Assembly: GCF_003569765.1 (NCBI RefSeq)
Contig: NZ_QXMG01000004.1
Span: 95,707 to 159,706 of the forward strand
Direction: 5' to 3'
DNA: 64,000 nt
From: Caldimonas tepidiphila
GTDB taxonomy: Bacteria; Pseudomonadota; Gammaproteobacteria; Burkholderiales; Burkholderiaceae_C
Every line of letters begins with the position of its first letter. Within the stretch, counting starts at the first letter, position 1. A program made the translations under genes and the position numbers. Below, piece by piece: positions 16,960-25,657 of the stretch. The notes beneath the pieces were generated by a model. The model was not told where the DNA came from. It ran no database searches and saw only the letters and a list, made by a program, of their open reading frames with translations.

Positions 16960-17652
16960 TCAGTCGCTGGCGGGCGTGATGCGGAAGGCGAGCACCTCGC
17001 GGGTGGCGGTGAGCGTGTTCGCGAGACGGCGCACGTTCTGCCCGTCGCGCGTGCGGATCATCATGCGGTACTCGAACACCGTGCCCTCGCTGTCAAGCCG
17101 GTAGCTCAGCTGCGCCACGGTGAAGCCGTGGCGCTCGAGCAGCGCGCGCAACTCCTCCTCGGGCATCACCGCGTCGCGCGCGAAACGCACCTGGTGGTGC
17201 GCGAACAGGTAGGCGGGGATGCGGTTCTCGATGATGCGGAACAGGCTCAACACGCCCAGCGTCAGCACCGTGGCAAGGCTTGCGGCAAAGAAGAAGCCCA
17301 CGCCGAACAGCACGCCGATCGCCGAGGTGATCCAGATCGACGCCGCGGTGGTGAGTCCGCGCACCGACAGGCCCTCGCGGAAGATCACGCCCGCGCCGAG
17401 AAAGCCGATGCCGGTCATGATGCCCTGCGCCATGCGGGTCGGGTCGATGCTGAGGCTCTCGGAGGTGGTGGGCGCGAACCAGCGGGCCTGGTAGAGCGTG
17501 ATCAGCATCAGCAGCGAGGAGGCCATGCAGACGAGCGTGTGCGTGCGGAATCCGGCCGGGCGGCCATGGAAGCTGCGTTCCATGCCGATCAAGGCGCCGG
17601 CCAGCGCGGCGCTTATCAGGTGAATCGTGATATCCGCATAAAGCTGCTGCAT
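16960..17652 (-). CDS. MgtC/SapB family membrane protein
   Basis: 230 residues. About five hydrophobic helices in the first 150 residues form the MgtC domain, with the family signatures ALAGALIGMERSFHGRPAGF, THTLVCMASSLLMLIT, MTGIGFLGAGVIFREG and VRGLTTAASIWITSAIGV. The C-terminal 85 residues form a small soluble ACT-like domain, as in full-length MgtC proteins. Members are linked to low-magnesium or phosphate stress in other bacteria; the role here is unknown. It sits between dnaX and ffs. The RBS before the ATG at 17652 is weak. Confidence 0.9.
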   Translation of the reverse strand: MQQLYADITIHLISAALAGALIGMERSFHGRPAGFRTHTLVCMASSLLMLITLYQARWFAPTTSESLSIDPTRMAQGIMTGIGFLGAGVIFREGLSVRGLTTAASIWITSAIGVLFGVGFFFAASLATVLTLGVLSLFRIIENRIPAYLFAHHQVRFARDAVMPEEELRALLERHGFTVAQLSYRLDSEGTVFEYRMMIRTRDGQNVRRLANTLTATREVLAFRITPASD

Positions 17653-17795
17653 CGAGACTCCGTGTTGGCAGGGCCGTCCCGCGCCCCTTGCATACCATTC
17701 GACGCAAGATCCACGCCAGCACTGCACGGACCACTTCGGACGCAGATTCCCGCGACATCCGCAGCCCGGAGTCCCAAACCTCGCCTACAATGGGC

Positions 17796-17897
17796 GTTGA
17801 CGGGCCTCCCCGCATGGAAGCGCGGCCAACCGGGTCAGGTCGGGAACGAAGCAGCCCCAACCGTTGTGACCAGTGCCGGGGTTAAGGCTCGTCAACC
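17796..17897 (+). ncRNA. ffs: signal recognition particle 4.5S RNA
   Basis: The conserved apical domain GGTCAGGTCGGGAACGAAGC starts near 17834, just after ACC, and is followed by the asymmetric-loop strand AGCCCCA...TGTGACCAGTGCCGGG. The ends pair: GTTGACG at 17796-17802 with CGTCAAC at 17890-17896. Length of about 100 nt matches bacterial small SRP RNA. TACAAT at 17786-17791 is a suitable -10. It partners Ffh in targeting membrane proteins. Exact ends are uncertain by a few bases. Confidence 0.93.
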
Positions 17898-18119
17898 TCC
17901 GCTCGTGACGCATCAGCCGTTGCGGCAAGTCCTCCGCACCCCACCCGCCCTCCTCCGCGCCCGCTGCGCAGCGAGCCTGCACACGCCTTTTCCGTGCGCT
18001 GGCGCAGCGCCTGCGATCACGCGCATCCTTGCAGCACGCTGACCCGGAGTCGATACCAACCTCTACCTCCAGGCAAAAGCTGCTACTACATTCCCACAAT
18101 TCAAAGAATCAGGGAAATC

Positions 18120-18419
18120 ATGGACGGCGCCGTCGAGTTTTCCGGGCCGGTGCCGGTGGCGGAGGGCATGGCCTTCTGCGTGTCCGTGCCGGGCCGGCGG
18201 AAGTCCGTGGCGGTCGTCACGCGCGACTGCCTGGGCGTGGACGAAGGCACGGACGCCACGCTGATGCGGGCGGCCTTCCACCGGGTCGAGGAAGCGGTGC
18301 ACGCCGCGGCGGCAAGTCTTGCGAGGCAGGGTGCGCCGACGCCGATCTTCATCGAGCGGCAGCACCTGCAGGCCGTCCAAGCCCACGCCGAGGACGAGTT
18401 GCCGGCACGATGTTCGTGA
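18120..18419 (+). CDS. small hypothetical protein, DUF1488-like
   Basis: 99 residues from the ATG at 18120, beginning MDGAVEFSGPVPVAEGMAFC. AGGGA lies 6-7 nt before the ATG, and the leader is AT-rich, both in favour of a real gene. The arrangement of a short beta sheet followed by LMRAAFHRVEEAVHAAAASL and a final beta stretch resembles DUF1488 proteins (about 85-100 residues, function unknown) but I cannot confirm membership. It is convergent with the fau gene, 23 bp apart. The open frame extends upstream to 17994 without support. Confidence 0.55.
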   Translation: MDGAVEFSGPVPVAEGMAFCVSVPGRRKSVAVVTRDCLGVDEGTDATLMRAAFHRVEEAVHAAAASLARQGAPTPIFIERQHLQAVQAHAEDELPARCS

Positions 18420-18442
18420 CGGTCCCGCCGGGTGCGCCACAC

Positions 18443-19021
18443 TCAGTCCCGGCGCTCCCACATCACGCCGTCCTCGGTCAGCACCGCATCGAGCACCACG
18501 TCCGAGGGCCGAGCCCGCAGCATCGGCAGGAAACCGTGCGAATAGCAAAGCCCCACCGTGTAGGGCCGGAGCCGCAGCGTGGCGAGCGAGCGCTCGTAGA
18601 AGCCGCCGCCGTAACCGAGCCTCACGCCGCCGGGACCGTAGCCGAGGGTCGGCACGAGCAGCAGCGCGGGCTCGAACGCCTCGGTGTCCCTGGGCTTCGG
18701 GATGTCGTAGGCGTCCAGCGCCATCGGGCAGCCGGGGTACCAGACATGGAAGCGCAGCGAACCCTGCTCGCGATCGGCCACCGGCAGGCCGATGCGCCGC
18801 TCCAGGCGGTCGACCGCGCCTTCGCTCCAGCGATAGAGCGCCGGCAGCGGATCGAACTCGCCCTTGATCGGCCAGTAGGCACCGATCGCCGTCTCGGGAC
18901 GCGACACCAGCCACGCCCGCAGCACGCTCTGCAGCTCGACCGCCCGCTCGAGCCGGTCGGAAAGCGCCTGCCGGGCGGCGATCAACTTGTTGCGCAGGAC
19001 GGCGCGATCAGCATTCTCCAT
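18443..19021 (-). CDS. 5-formyltetrahydrofolate cyclo-ligase
   Basis: ATP-dependent conversion of 5-formyl-THF to 5,10-methenyl-THF (YgfA/MTHFS family). 192 residues. The substrate and ATP loop signature GYGPGGVRLGYGGGFYERSL is near residues 126-145, preceded by LLLVPTLG; the N-terminal RNKLIAARQALSD carries the basic residues of the ATP site. Length matches the family. The ATG at 19021 lies 59 bp after the pseudokinase gene on the same strand, so cotranscription is possible. Confidence 0.93.
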   Translation of the reverse strand: MENADRAVLRNKLIAARQALSDRLERAVELQSVLRAWLVSRPETAIGAYWPIKGEFDPLPALYRWSEGAVDRLERRIGLPVADREQGSLRFHVWYPGCPMALDAYDIPKPRDTEAFEPALLLVPTLGYGPGGVRLGYGGGFYERSLATLRLRPYTVGLCYSHGFLPMLRARPSDVVLDAVLTEDGVMWERRD

Positions 19022-19080
19022 GGCGGGATTCCGGAGTCAGTTTGTATCGAATTGTCGCCCCGCCGACCCCGCCGTGGGAA

Positions 19081-21363
19081 TCAAGTGCCCGCGGCATCCG
19101 TTGCATCGAGCACGCTGCGCAGTAGTTCGTCCCGCAGGCTGCGCAGCAGGGACAGTTCGCGATCCGAGAAGCGCAGGCCGCCCGGCTCCGCCGCATCGAC
19201 ATAGAGCAGCCCGATCGGATGCGGCGGCATCTCGCCCGGCCGCATCAGGGGCAGCAGCAGGAAGGCCGGGCAGGCGAAATGCCGGCGATGCCAGTCCGGC
19301 AGGCGCGAGGCGATCGAAGTCACGCCTGCGTCCGCGATCAGCGTGTCGGCGCCGCGGGCACAGAGGGTCGCGAACACGTCATTGCCGTCCAGCGCGATCT
19401 GGAAGTGGGAATGGATCGACGCCGCGTCCGCGCCGAAACTGAAGCGGGCCAGGAGCCGCTTGCCGCCGGCCTCGCGCATCGCGATCACGACGTGCCGGCA
19501 GCCGATCGATCGCACGACGGCTTCGCCCGCGAGTTTCATCGCCTCGTCGCCGGTGTGCTGTCGTTTGCGCATCGCCTGCAGCTCGATCAGCGCACGCGAG
19601 AGCGGGTGCACCGGGGCGGGAGCAGGGGCCGCCTCCGCACTGGGGAGCGGTGCGGGGACGTCGGACACTTCGGCGACGCTGCCGTGCGCCTGCAGCGCCG
19701 ACCATGCTTGGGCGCTGCTCACCCGCAGTGCGGCGCTGTAGCGTTCGATGCTGCTGCGCAGCAGCAGCTGGCGCTCGTGCGGCTCCGCGCCTCGATGCGT
19801 CTCGCTCAGTTCGTTGCCGAAGGAGGCGAGCAGGCGCAGCCAGTCGCCGCGCCGCTCGGGCGCCCGCAGCGCAGCCCCGAAGACGGGCCGCCGCAAGCCG
19901 TGCAGGAACGCGTCCGGCATGCCCCAGCTGCGCGCCACGCTGACCGTGATGTCCTCGAACGACAGGCCGAGCACCCGCAGCGTGGCCTCGGGCTCGGTGA
20001 TGCGGCGCTCGCGCAGCAGCTCGCGCACCTGTGCCGCGGCCTCGGGCAGGAAATGGTGCACCAGGATGCGCCCGAGCTGCTGGAGCAGCGCGGTGATGGC
20101 GGCCTCCTCCTCCTCGCCGCGCGTGGGACTGAGCTGCGCGGCGATGCGCGCGCCCATGCGGGCGCGGCCATACTCCTCCCGAAGCGCGGCGGCATGGGCC
20201 GGATCGGGCAAGTCCTCGAGAGTGGCGAGCGAGCCCGCAAGGTTGCGCACCGCGACGACCCCCAGCAATGCCGACGCGCGCGAGACCTGCGTGACGGAGC
20301 CCCCGACCGAGCGGAAGCTCGCGGCATTGCCCATCTTCAGCAGCTTGAGCGTCAGCGCCATGTCCTCGAGCACGGCCTGCGTCAGCTCGTCGAGGTTGAC
20401 CCGCTCGACGGAGCACAGCTGGCGCACGCGGCGCAAGGCCTCGCGCTGGGCAGGCAGGTCCGGCTGGAACTGGAGGCGCTGCATCAGCGCCCGCAGGGTT
20501 CCGCCGGCGCGGTCGTCGAGGGCCCCGTCGAGCAGCGCCGGCGTGAGCCAGTCCAGCAGATCCGCCCGCAGGGTGGCCGCGTCGGGACGGGCGGCGGGGT
20601 CCGGCGCCAGGGCACGCCGCACGATCTGCAGCAAGGCTGCGTCGACCGCCTCCGAATCCTCGGCCTCCGGCCATTCCAGCGGCCCGGATGTCAATCGCGC
20701 CAGTGCCTGCCCCGGAACCGACTCGTGCAGCACGGGGCGCCCGGTGAGCAACTCCCCCAGCACCAGCGCGAGGCAGAACAGGTCGGCGGGAGGGCCGCAC
20801 TCGAGGCCCCGCGCCTGCTCCGGCGCGAGGTAGAGCGCCCCCGAGCGGCTCCTCGCGTCCGCCACGCCGGCGATCGGCCCGAGCGTGTAGTCGCACAGCA
20901 GCGGCCGCGCCGCCGCGTCGAGCAGCAGCCTCGAGGGACGCAGCCGCCCGTGCACCACGCCGGCCTCGTGCGAGTGCGCGAGCGCGTCCAGCACGCCGAG
21001 GGCGGTCTGAACCGCCTGCCGCGCCGGCATCGCCCCATGCTCGGCCACCCAGCTGTCCAGCGGGACGCCGGGGACGAACTCGGCGATCCGAAGCCATTGC
21101 CCCGGGGCAGTGTCGATCTCCAGCAGCGGGACGATGTTCGGATGGCGCAGCGCGAGCACGGGTGCTGCCGCCGCCGCCCAGGCGGCGGGCGTCGCGTCCG
21201 GCCAGGCTCGCCGGGCCTGCTGGCACAGCGCCACTTCGCGTGCGCTGCTGGCATCGAATGCGAGCCACCATCCCCCGCCCCCGGCGCTCTGGCCGAGACG
21301 ACGGCGCAACTGGAAACGGCCCGCGACGGCAGCAGGTGTCGGAGTTTCGGGCGGAGCGGACAC
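19081..21363 (-). CDS. degenerate protein kinase-HDOD-GAF-like fusion protein
   Basis: 760 residues if the GTG at 21363 is used. Residues about 15-255 have a serine/threonine kinase fold: glycine-loop remnant [46 protein letters not shown] and YLAPEQARG. The catalytic positions are lost: VAIK lysine is Cys47 (VALC), HRD is HGR (Arg140), the metal Asn is Arg145, DFG is DYT. So it is predicted to be a pseudokinase. Residues about 265-470 form an HDOD domain ([20 protein letters not shown]), and residues about 590-745 a GAF-like domain ([19 protein letters not shown]). A regulatory or scaffold role is inferred. GAGAAAACGCC before the GTG favours it over an in-frame ATG at 21438. Confidence 0.82.
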   Translation of the reverse strand: MSAPPETPTPAAVAGRFQLRRRLGQSAGGGGWWLAFDASSAREVALCQQARRAWPDATPAAWAAAAAPVLALRHPNIVPLLEIDTAPGQWLRIAEFVPGVPLDSWVAEHGAMPARQAVQTALGVLDALAHSHEAGVVHGRLRPSRLLLDAAARPLLCDYTLGPIAGVADARSRSGALYLAPEQARGLECGPPADLFCLALVLGELLTGRPVLHESVPGQALARLTSGPLEWPEAEDSEAVDAALLQIVRRALAPDPAARPDAATLRADLLDWLTPALLDGALDDRAGGTLRALMQRLQFQPDLPAQREALRRVRQLCSVERVNLDELTQAVLEDMALTLKLLKMGNAASFRSVGGSVTQVSRASALLGVVAVRNLAGSLATLEDLPDPAHAAALREEYGRARMGARIAAQLSPTRGEEEEAAITALLQQLGRILVHHFLPEAAAQVRELLRERRITEPEATLRVLGLSFEDITVSVARSWGMPDAFLHGLRRPVFGAALRAPERRGDWLRLLASFGNELSETHRGAEPHERQLLLRSSIERYSAALRVSSAQAWSALQAHGSVAEVSDVPAPLPSAEAAPAPAPVHPLSRALIELQAMRKRQHTGDEAMKLAGEAVVRSIGCRHVVIAMREAGGKRLLARFSFGADAASIHSHFQIALDGNDVFATLCARGADTLIADAGVTSIASRLPDWHRRHFACPAFLLLPLMRPGEMPPHPIGLLYVDAAEPGGLRFSDRELSLLRSLRDELLRSVLDATDAAGT

Positions 21364-21558
21364 GGCGTTTTCTCGGCAAGGCAGGGAAGATCGGACATCC
21401 CCAGGAGGGTGCCGACGCATTCCAGCACGCGCCATCATGGGCCGATGCGTCGATCAGCGGGACAAAACGGGCTCAAAAACGCGATTCGCCGCCGTGCTCC
21501 GCACTATCCCTTTCATCGAAACGCCCTGTGCCGCCGCGATCGAGCGAGAGGGGCTCTT

Positions 21559-21585
21559 GTGTCAGAATCGACACGACATTTGTCG
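21559..21585. repeat. overlapping short inverted repeats upstream of trxA
   Basis: GTGTC at 21559-21563 pairs with GACAC at 21570-21574, and CGACA at 21574-21578 pairs with TGTCG at 21581-21585. The TGTC/GACA alternation covers a possible -10 (CAGAAT at 21563-21568) in the 259-bp divergent region between the pseudokinase gene and trxA. It could be an operator or a hairpin in the trxA leader. Confidence 0.4.
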
Positions 21586-21622
21586 CGGGTTCCGCCCCGC
21601 GCGCTTCCCTGAGGATATTTCA

Positions 21623-21952
21623 ATGAGCAGCGATCTGATCAAACACATCTCGGACGCGTCCTTCGACGCCGACGTGCTGCAGGCCGACCGGCCTGTGCTG
21701 GTGGACTACTGGGCCGAGTGGTGCGGTCCCTGCAAGATGATCGCGCCGATCCTCGACGAGGTCGCCAAGGACTACGACGGGCGCGTGCGGATCGCGAAGA
21801 TGAACGTCGACGAGAACCGCGAGGTCCCTGCCAAGTTCGGCATCCGCGGCATCCCGACGCTGATGCTCTTCAAGGGCGGCCAGCTCGCCGCCACCAAGGT
21901 GGGGGCGCTGTCGAAGGCCCAGTTGACCGCCTTCCTCGACAGTCACCTATAA
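21623..21952 (+). CDS. trxA: thioredoxin
   Basis: General protein disulfide reductase of the cytoplasm, recycled by thioredoxin reductase. 109 residues with the active site [10 protein letters not shown] (C34, C37), buried Asp in VLVDYW, and cis-Pro in [15 protein letters not shown] 7 nt before the ATG fixes the start. The stop codon lies within the -10 hexamer of the rho promoter. The trxA-rho pair is also found in many other proteobacteria. Confidence 0.97.
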   Translation: MSSDLIKHISDASFDADVLQADRPVLVDYWAEWCGPCKMIAPILDEVAKDYDGRVRIAKMNVDENREVPAKFGIRGIPTLMLFKGGQLAATKVGALSKAQLTAFLDSHL

Positions 21953-21953
21953 T
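21923..21953 (+). promoter_or_regulatory. promoter of rho inside the 3' end of trxA
   Basis: TTGACC at 21923-21928, 19-nt spacer, TATAAT at 21948-21953. The TAA of trxA is embedded in the hexamer. Start of transcription near 21960 would give rho a leader of about 240 nt. The long spacer weakens the match. Confidence 0.55.
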
Positions 21954-21963
21954 CAGCACCCAG

Positions 21964-22003
21964 AGCGCCGGATCCGGTTTCCCCAAGCAGCGGGTCCGGC
22001 GCT
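21964..22003 (+). promoter_or_regulatory. hairpin at the 5' end of the rho leader
   Basis: AGCGCCGGA at 21964-21972 pairs with TCCGGCGCT at 21995-22003. No T-run follows. It lies just after the trxA stop and at the start of the presumed rho leader (21954-22201, 248 bp without a gene). rho is autoregulated through its leader in E. coli; the same is inferred here. Another short self-complementary stretch, GGGTG CT CACCC, covers the ribosome site just before the rho ATG. Confidence 0.4.
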
Positions 22004-22201
22004 GCGAGATTCGCCACTGCGCCCGATGCCCGGCGCGCAGGGTCGGCACCAAACTCCTGCGCTTTTCGATTCGTTTGCGACGCGATTGACGCGGGTTTCC
22101 GCTCAGCGGCAGGCCTCCTGCCTCACTGTGCGGTCCACGACCATCCGATACTGGCTTTCGTCCTTGGCACAGCGACGGCCACCGACCCAGGGTGCTCACC
22201 C

Positions 22202-23464
22202 ATGCAACTCTCAGAACTCAAGCTCCTGCACGTCTCGGAACTCATCAAGATGGCCGAGTCGCTGGAGATCGAGAACACCGGCCGCCTGCGCAAGCAGGAG
22301 CTGATGTTCGCGATCATGAAGAAGCGCGCCAAGCAGGGCGAGCAGATCTTCGGCGACGGCGTGCTCGAAGTGCTGCCCGACGGCTTCGGCTTCCTGCGCT
22401 CGCCCGAGACCAGCTACCTCGCGAGCACCGACGACATCTACCTGTCGCCGAGCCAGATCCGCCGCTTCAACCTGCACACCGGCGACGCGATCGAGGGCGA
22501 GGTGCGGGTCCCGAAGGACGGCGAGCGCTACTTCGCGCTCGTGAAGGTCGACCGCGTCAACGGCCTCACGCCCGAGGAGAGCAAGCACAAGATCATGTTC
22601 GAGAACCTGACCCCGCTGTTCCCGAAGGAACAGTTCAGGCTCGAACGCGACATCAAGGGCGACGAGAACATCACCAGTCGCATCATCGACCTGATCGCGC
22701 CGATCGGCAAAGGCCAGCGCGCGCTGCTGGTGGCGCCGCCCAAGTCGGGCAAGACGGTGATGATGCAGCACCTCGCGCACGCGATCACCGCGAACCATCC
22801 GGACGTCTACCTGATCGTGCTGCTCGTGGACGAGCGCCCCGAGGAAGTGACCGAGATGCAGCGCACGGTGCGCGGCGAGGTCATCAGCTCGACCTTCGAC
22901 GAGCCGGCGCAGCGCCACGTGCAGGTCGCCGAGATGGTGATCGAGCGCGCCAAGCGCCTGGTGGAGCTCAGGAAGGACGTCGTGATCCTGCTCGACTCGA
23001 TCACGCGCCTCGCGCGCGCCTACAACAACGTGCTGCCGTCCTCCGGCAAGGTGCTCACCGGCGGCGTGGACGCCAACGCGCTGCAGCGCCCCAAGCGCTT
23101 CTTCGGCGCGGCGCGCAACATCGAGGAAGGTGGCTCGCTGACCATCATCGGCACCGCGCTGATCGACACCGGCAGCCGCATGGACGAGGTGATCTACGAG
23201 GAGTTCAAGGGCACCGGCAACTGCGAGATCCACCTGGACCGCCGCATGGCCGAGAAGCGCGTCTACCCGTCGATCATGCTGAACAAGTCTGGCACGCGCC
23301 GCGAGGAGTTGCTGCTGCGCCCGGAGATCCTGCAGAAGACCTGGATCCTGCGCAAGCTGCTCTACCCGATGGACGAGATCGCGGCGATGGAGTTCATCCT
23401 CGACAAGATGAAGTCCACCAAGACCAACCACGACTTCTTCGACATGATGCGCCGCGGCGGCTGA
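22202..23464 (+). CDS. rho: transcription termination factor Rho
   Basis: Hexameric RNA-dependent ATPase that ends transcription. 420 residues. N-terminal helical domain and cold-shock-like RNA-binding domain ([20 protein letters not shown], residues 61-80), Walker A APPKSGKT (178-185), Walker [17 protein letters not shown], the Q-loop/R-loop region [20 protein letters not shown], and the arginine finger region near the C-terminus. Length matches E. coli Rho (419). The ATG is the family start. The long leader suggests autoregulation. Confidence 0.98.
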   Translation: MQLSELKLLHVSELIKMAESLEIENTGRLRKQELMFAIMKKRAKQGEQIFGDGVLEVLPDGFGFLRSPETSYLASTDDIYLSPSQIRRFNLHTGDAIEGEVRVPKDGERYFALVKVDRVNGLTPEESKHKIMFENLTPLFPKEQFRLERDIKGDENITSRIIDLIAPIGKGQRALLVAPPKSGKTVMMQHLAHAITANHPDVYLIVLLVDERPEEVTEMQRTVRGEVISSTFDEPAQRHVQVAEMVIERAKRLVELRKDVVILLDSITRLARAYNNVLPSSGKVLTGGVDANALQRPKRFFGAARNIEEGGSLTIIGTALIDTGSRMDEVIYEEFKGTGNCEIHLDRRMAEKRVYPSIMLNKSGTRREELLLRPEILQKTWILRKLLYPMDEIAAMEFILDKMKSTKTNHDFFDMMRRGG

Positions 23465-23477
23465 GCCGCGGTCCGTC

Positions 23478-23528
23478 TATAATCCCGGGTTTTTACGCTT
23501 ACCGGAAAGTGCTGCGCATAGGGCGCAG
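23478..23528 (+). promoter_or_regulatory. promoter hexamer and leader hairpin of rpmE
   Basis: TATAAT at 23478-23483, with no clear -35, just after the rho stop. The leader contains CTGCGC at 23512-23517, loop ATAGG, GCGCAG at 23523-23528. Ribosomal protein leaders are often sites of feedback control, but nothing here proves it. Confidence 0.45.
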
Positions 23529-23559
23529 TGGCTCCCGGCGCATCGAGAAAAGCGCTCTC

Positions 23560-23820
23560 ATGAAACAAGGCATCCACCCCAACTACCGCGACGTCTGCTT
23601 CCTGGACCAGTCCAACGGCTTCAAGTTCGTGACGCGCTCGTGCGCGCCGGCGCGCGAGATGATCAAGATGGAAGACGGCCGCGAGCTGCCGCTCTTCAAG
23701 CTGGAGACCTCCAGCGAGTCGCACCCCTTCTACACCGGCACGCAGAAGAGCGTGGACTCCCTGGGTGGCCGCGTCGAGAAGTTCCGCAACAAGTTCGCCC
23801 GCGTCGGCCTCAAGAAGTAA
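23560..23820 (+). CDS. rpmE2: 50S ribosomal protein L31, type B
   Basis: 86-residue large-subunit protein. It begins [20 protein letters not shown] and includes the L31 signature [20 protein letters not shown]. Only two cysteines are present (C13, C28), so the four-cysteine zinc site of type A L31 is missing; this is the zinc-independent type B. The start is fixed by homology. A strong terminator follows. Confidence 0.95.
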   Translation: MKQGIHPNYRDVCFLDQSNGFKFVTRSCAPAREMIKMEDGRELPLFKLETSSESHPFYTGTQKSVDSLGGRVEKFRNKFARVGLKK

Positions 23821-23860
23821 CCCGCGGTCCGGACGGCGCCCCGAGCGCCCCGTCGAAAAG

Positions 23861-23892
23861 GCAGCCTGGCCCGAGCCAGCTGCTTTTTTTTT
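23861..23892 (+). terminator. rho-independent terminator after rpmE
   Basis: GCAGCCTGGC, loop CCGA, GCCAGCTGC (one bulged C) spanning 23861-23883, followed by nine T residues to 23892. Confidence 0.88.
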
Positions 23893-23941
23893 GCCTGCGC
23901 ACTCCTGCGGCGCCCGGCTGTGCAAGACGCCGAATTGCTGC

Positions 23942-25657
23942 ATGATCGGCGTCGCCGCACCGCCCTCCGTCCCTGCCCTGCCCCCTCCGCCCCACTTGAA
24001 CCGCCCCTCGCCCGCCCTCGTCACCGAACGCGCCGCACAGCGCCTGCCGCGCCTCGCGCTGCTGCTGTTCTGCGCCGCCTACGTGCTTCCCGGCCTGTTC
24101 GGCCGCGATCCCTGGCGCAACGCCGACATCGCCGCCTTCGGCTTCATGCAACGCATCGCGACGGGCGCCACCGGGCTGCTCAGTCCCGCGATGGGCGGCC
24201 TGGGCGCGGAGGACGGGCTGTTTCCCTACTGGCTCGGCGCGCTGTTCATCCGGCTGCTCGGCGGCCTGCTCGATCCGGCGCTCGCGGCACGGCTGCCGTT
24301 CGCGCTGCTGCTCGCGGGCGTGCTGATGCTGACGTGGTACGCGTGCTATCACCTCGCGCGCACCGACGCCGCGCAGCCGGTGGCCTTCGCCTTCGGCGGC
24401 GAGCCCGCGCCCGCGGACTACGCGCGCGCCGTCGCCGACGGCTCGGTGCTCGCGCTGATCGCGACGCTCGGCCTGCTGCAACTCGGCCACGAGACGACGC
24501 CGGAGCTGCTGCAACTCTTCGGCACCGCGATGTTCCTCTACGCGCTGGCGGCGAGCCCCTTCCGCGGCGGGAAATCGCGGGTCGCGGTGCTGCTGGCGCT
24601 GCCGCTGCTGGCCGGCAGCGGGGCGCCCGCCATCGCGCAGGCGCTCGGCGCGGTCGGCCTGATCGTGTGCCTGCGCTCCAGCTACACGCCGGCGCAGCGC
24701 TTCGTGCCCTGGGTGCTCGCGGCCATGGTGCTCGCGGCCCTGCTCGCCACTGTCGTCGACCTGTGGCGCTGGCAGCTCGCCGCGCCCGAGGCGAGGCGGT
24801 TCGTCCGCCTGCTGCTGTGGTTCATCTGGCCGGCATGGGTGCTGGCCGTCTGGACGCTGTGGCGCTGGCGCCACCACCTGCTGCAGCGCCATATTGCGGT
24901 GCCATGGACGCTCGCGGCCGTGGCGATCGTCTCGTCGGCGCTGTCGGGCGGCTCGGACCGGGCGCTGCTGCTCGCGCTGCCGCCGCTCGCGGTGCTCGCC
25001 GCCTTCGCGCTGCCGACGCTGCGGCGCAGCGTCGCATCGGCCGTCGACTGGTTCTCGGTATTCTTCTTCAGCGTCTGCGCGCTCGCGATCTGGGTGATCT
25101 ACCTGGCGATGCAGACCGGCGTGCCAGCCAAGCCTGCGGCCAACGTGGCGCGGCTGCTGCCCGGCTTCGAGCCCTCGTTCTCGGTGCTCGCGCTGCTGCT
25201 CGCGGCCCTCGGCACGCTCGCCTGGCTGGCGCTGGTGGGCTGGCGCGCAGGCCGCCATCGCGAGGCCCTGTGGCGCAGCCTGGTGCTGCCCGCCGGCGGC
25301 GTGGCGCTGTGCTGGCTGCTGCTGATGACGCTATGGTTGCCGGCGCTGGACTATGCGCGCAGCTACCGGGCACTGGTCGAGCGGCTTGCCGCCCACGTGC
25401 CGTCCGGCGCCTGCGTGCAGACCCGTGGCCTGTCGCTCGGACAGATCGCGGCGCTCGAGTACCACGGCGGCTGGCAGGTCCACGCCGGCTCGAGCGCGGT
25501 GCCGGAGCACTGCCCCTACCTGATGGTGCTCGGCCGGGCCGGCCGCGTGCCGCAGCCGGGAGAACGCTGGACGCTGGTCGGCCGCGAACGCCGGCCGGCC
25601 GAACGCAACGAGTTCACCTATGTCTTCCGCCGCGCCGGGGAGGCGGCGCCGCGCTGA
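23942..25657 (+). CDS. polytopic membrane protein, GT39/ArnT-like glycosyltransferase
   Basis: 571 residues from the ATG at 23942, with about 11-12 hydrophobic helices. After the first helix comes GRDPWRNADIAAFGF, resembling the acidic first loop of GT-C (GT39/ArnT) transferases, then GLFPYWLGALFIRLLGG. A soluble C-terminal part of about 110 residues (LVERLAAHVPSGACVQTRGL) lies at the periplasmic side. Such enzymes move sugars from polyprenyl carriers onto lipid A or other acceptors. Acceptor and donor are unknown. No Shine-Dalgarno sequence is clear, so the start is uncertain. Its TGA overlaps the ATG of the next gene. Confidence 0.7.
   Translation: MIGVAAPPSVPALPPPPHLNRPSPALVTERAAQRLPRLALLLFCAAYVLPGLFGRDPWRNADIAAFGFMQRIATGATGLLSPAMGGLGAEDGLFPYWLGALFIRLLGGLLDPALAARLPFALLLAGVLMLTWYACYHLARTDAAQPVAFAFGGEPAPADYARAVADGSVLALIATLGLLQLGHETTPELLQLFGTAMFLYALAASPFRGGKSRVAVLLALPLLAGSGAPAIAQALGAVGLIVCLRSSYTPAQRFVPWVLAAMVLAALLATVVDLWRWQLAAPEARRFVRLLLWFIWPAWVLAVWTLWRWRHHLLQRHIAVPWTLAAVAIVSSALSGGSDRALLLALPPLAVLAAFALPTLRRSVASAVDWFSVFFFSVCALAIWVIYLAMQTGVPAKPAANVARLLPGFEPSFSVLALLLAALGTLAWLALVGWRAGRHREALWRSLVLPAGGVALCWLLLMTLWLPALDYARSYRALVERLAAHVPSGACVQTRGLSLGQIAALEYHGGWQVHAGSSAVPEHCPYLMVLGRAGRVPQPGERWTLVGRERRPAERNEFTYVFRRAGEAAPR

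Noticed and set aside
17898..18119. 6S RNA next to the 5-formyl-THF cyclo-ligase gene
   Set aside because: Such linkage is known in proteobacteria, but I could not see the long closed stem with a central bubble, and the spacer is on the far side of the DUF1488-like gene.
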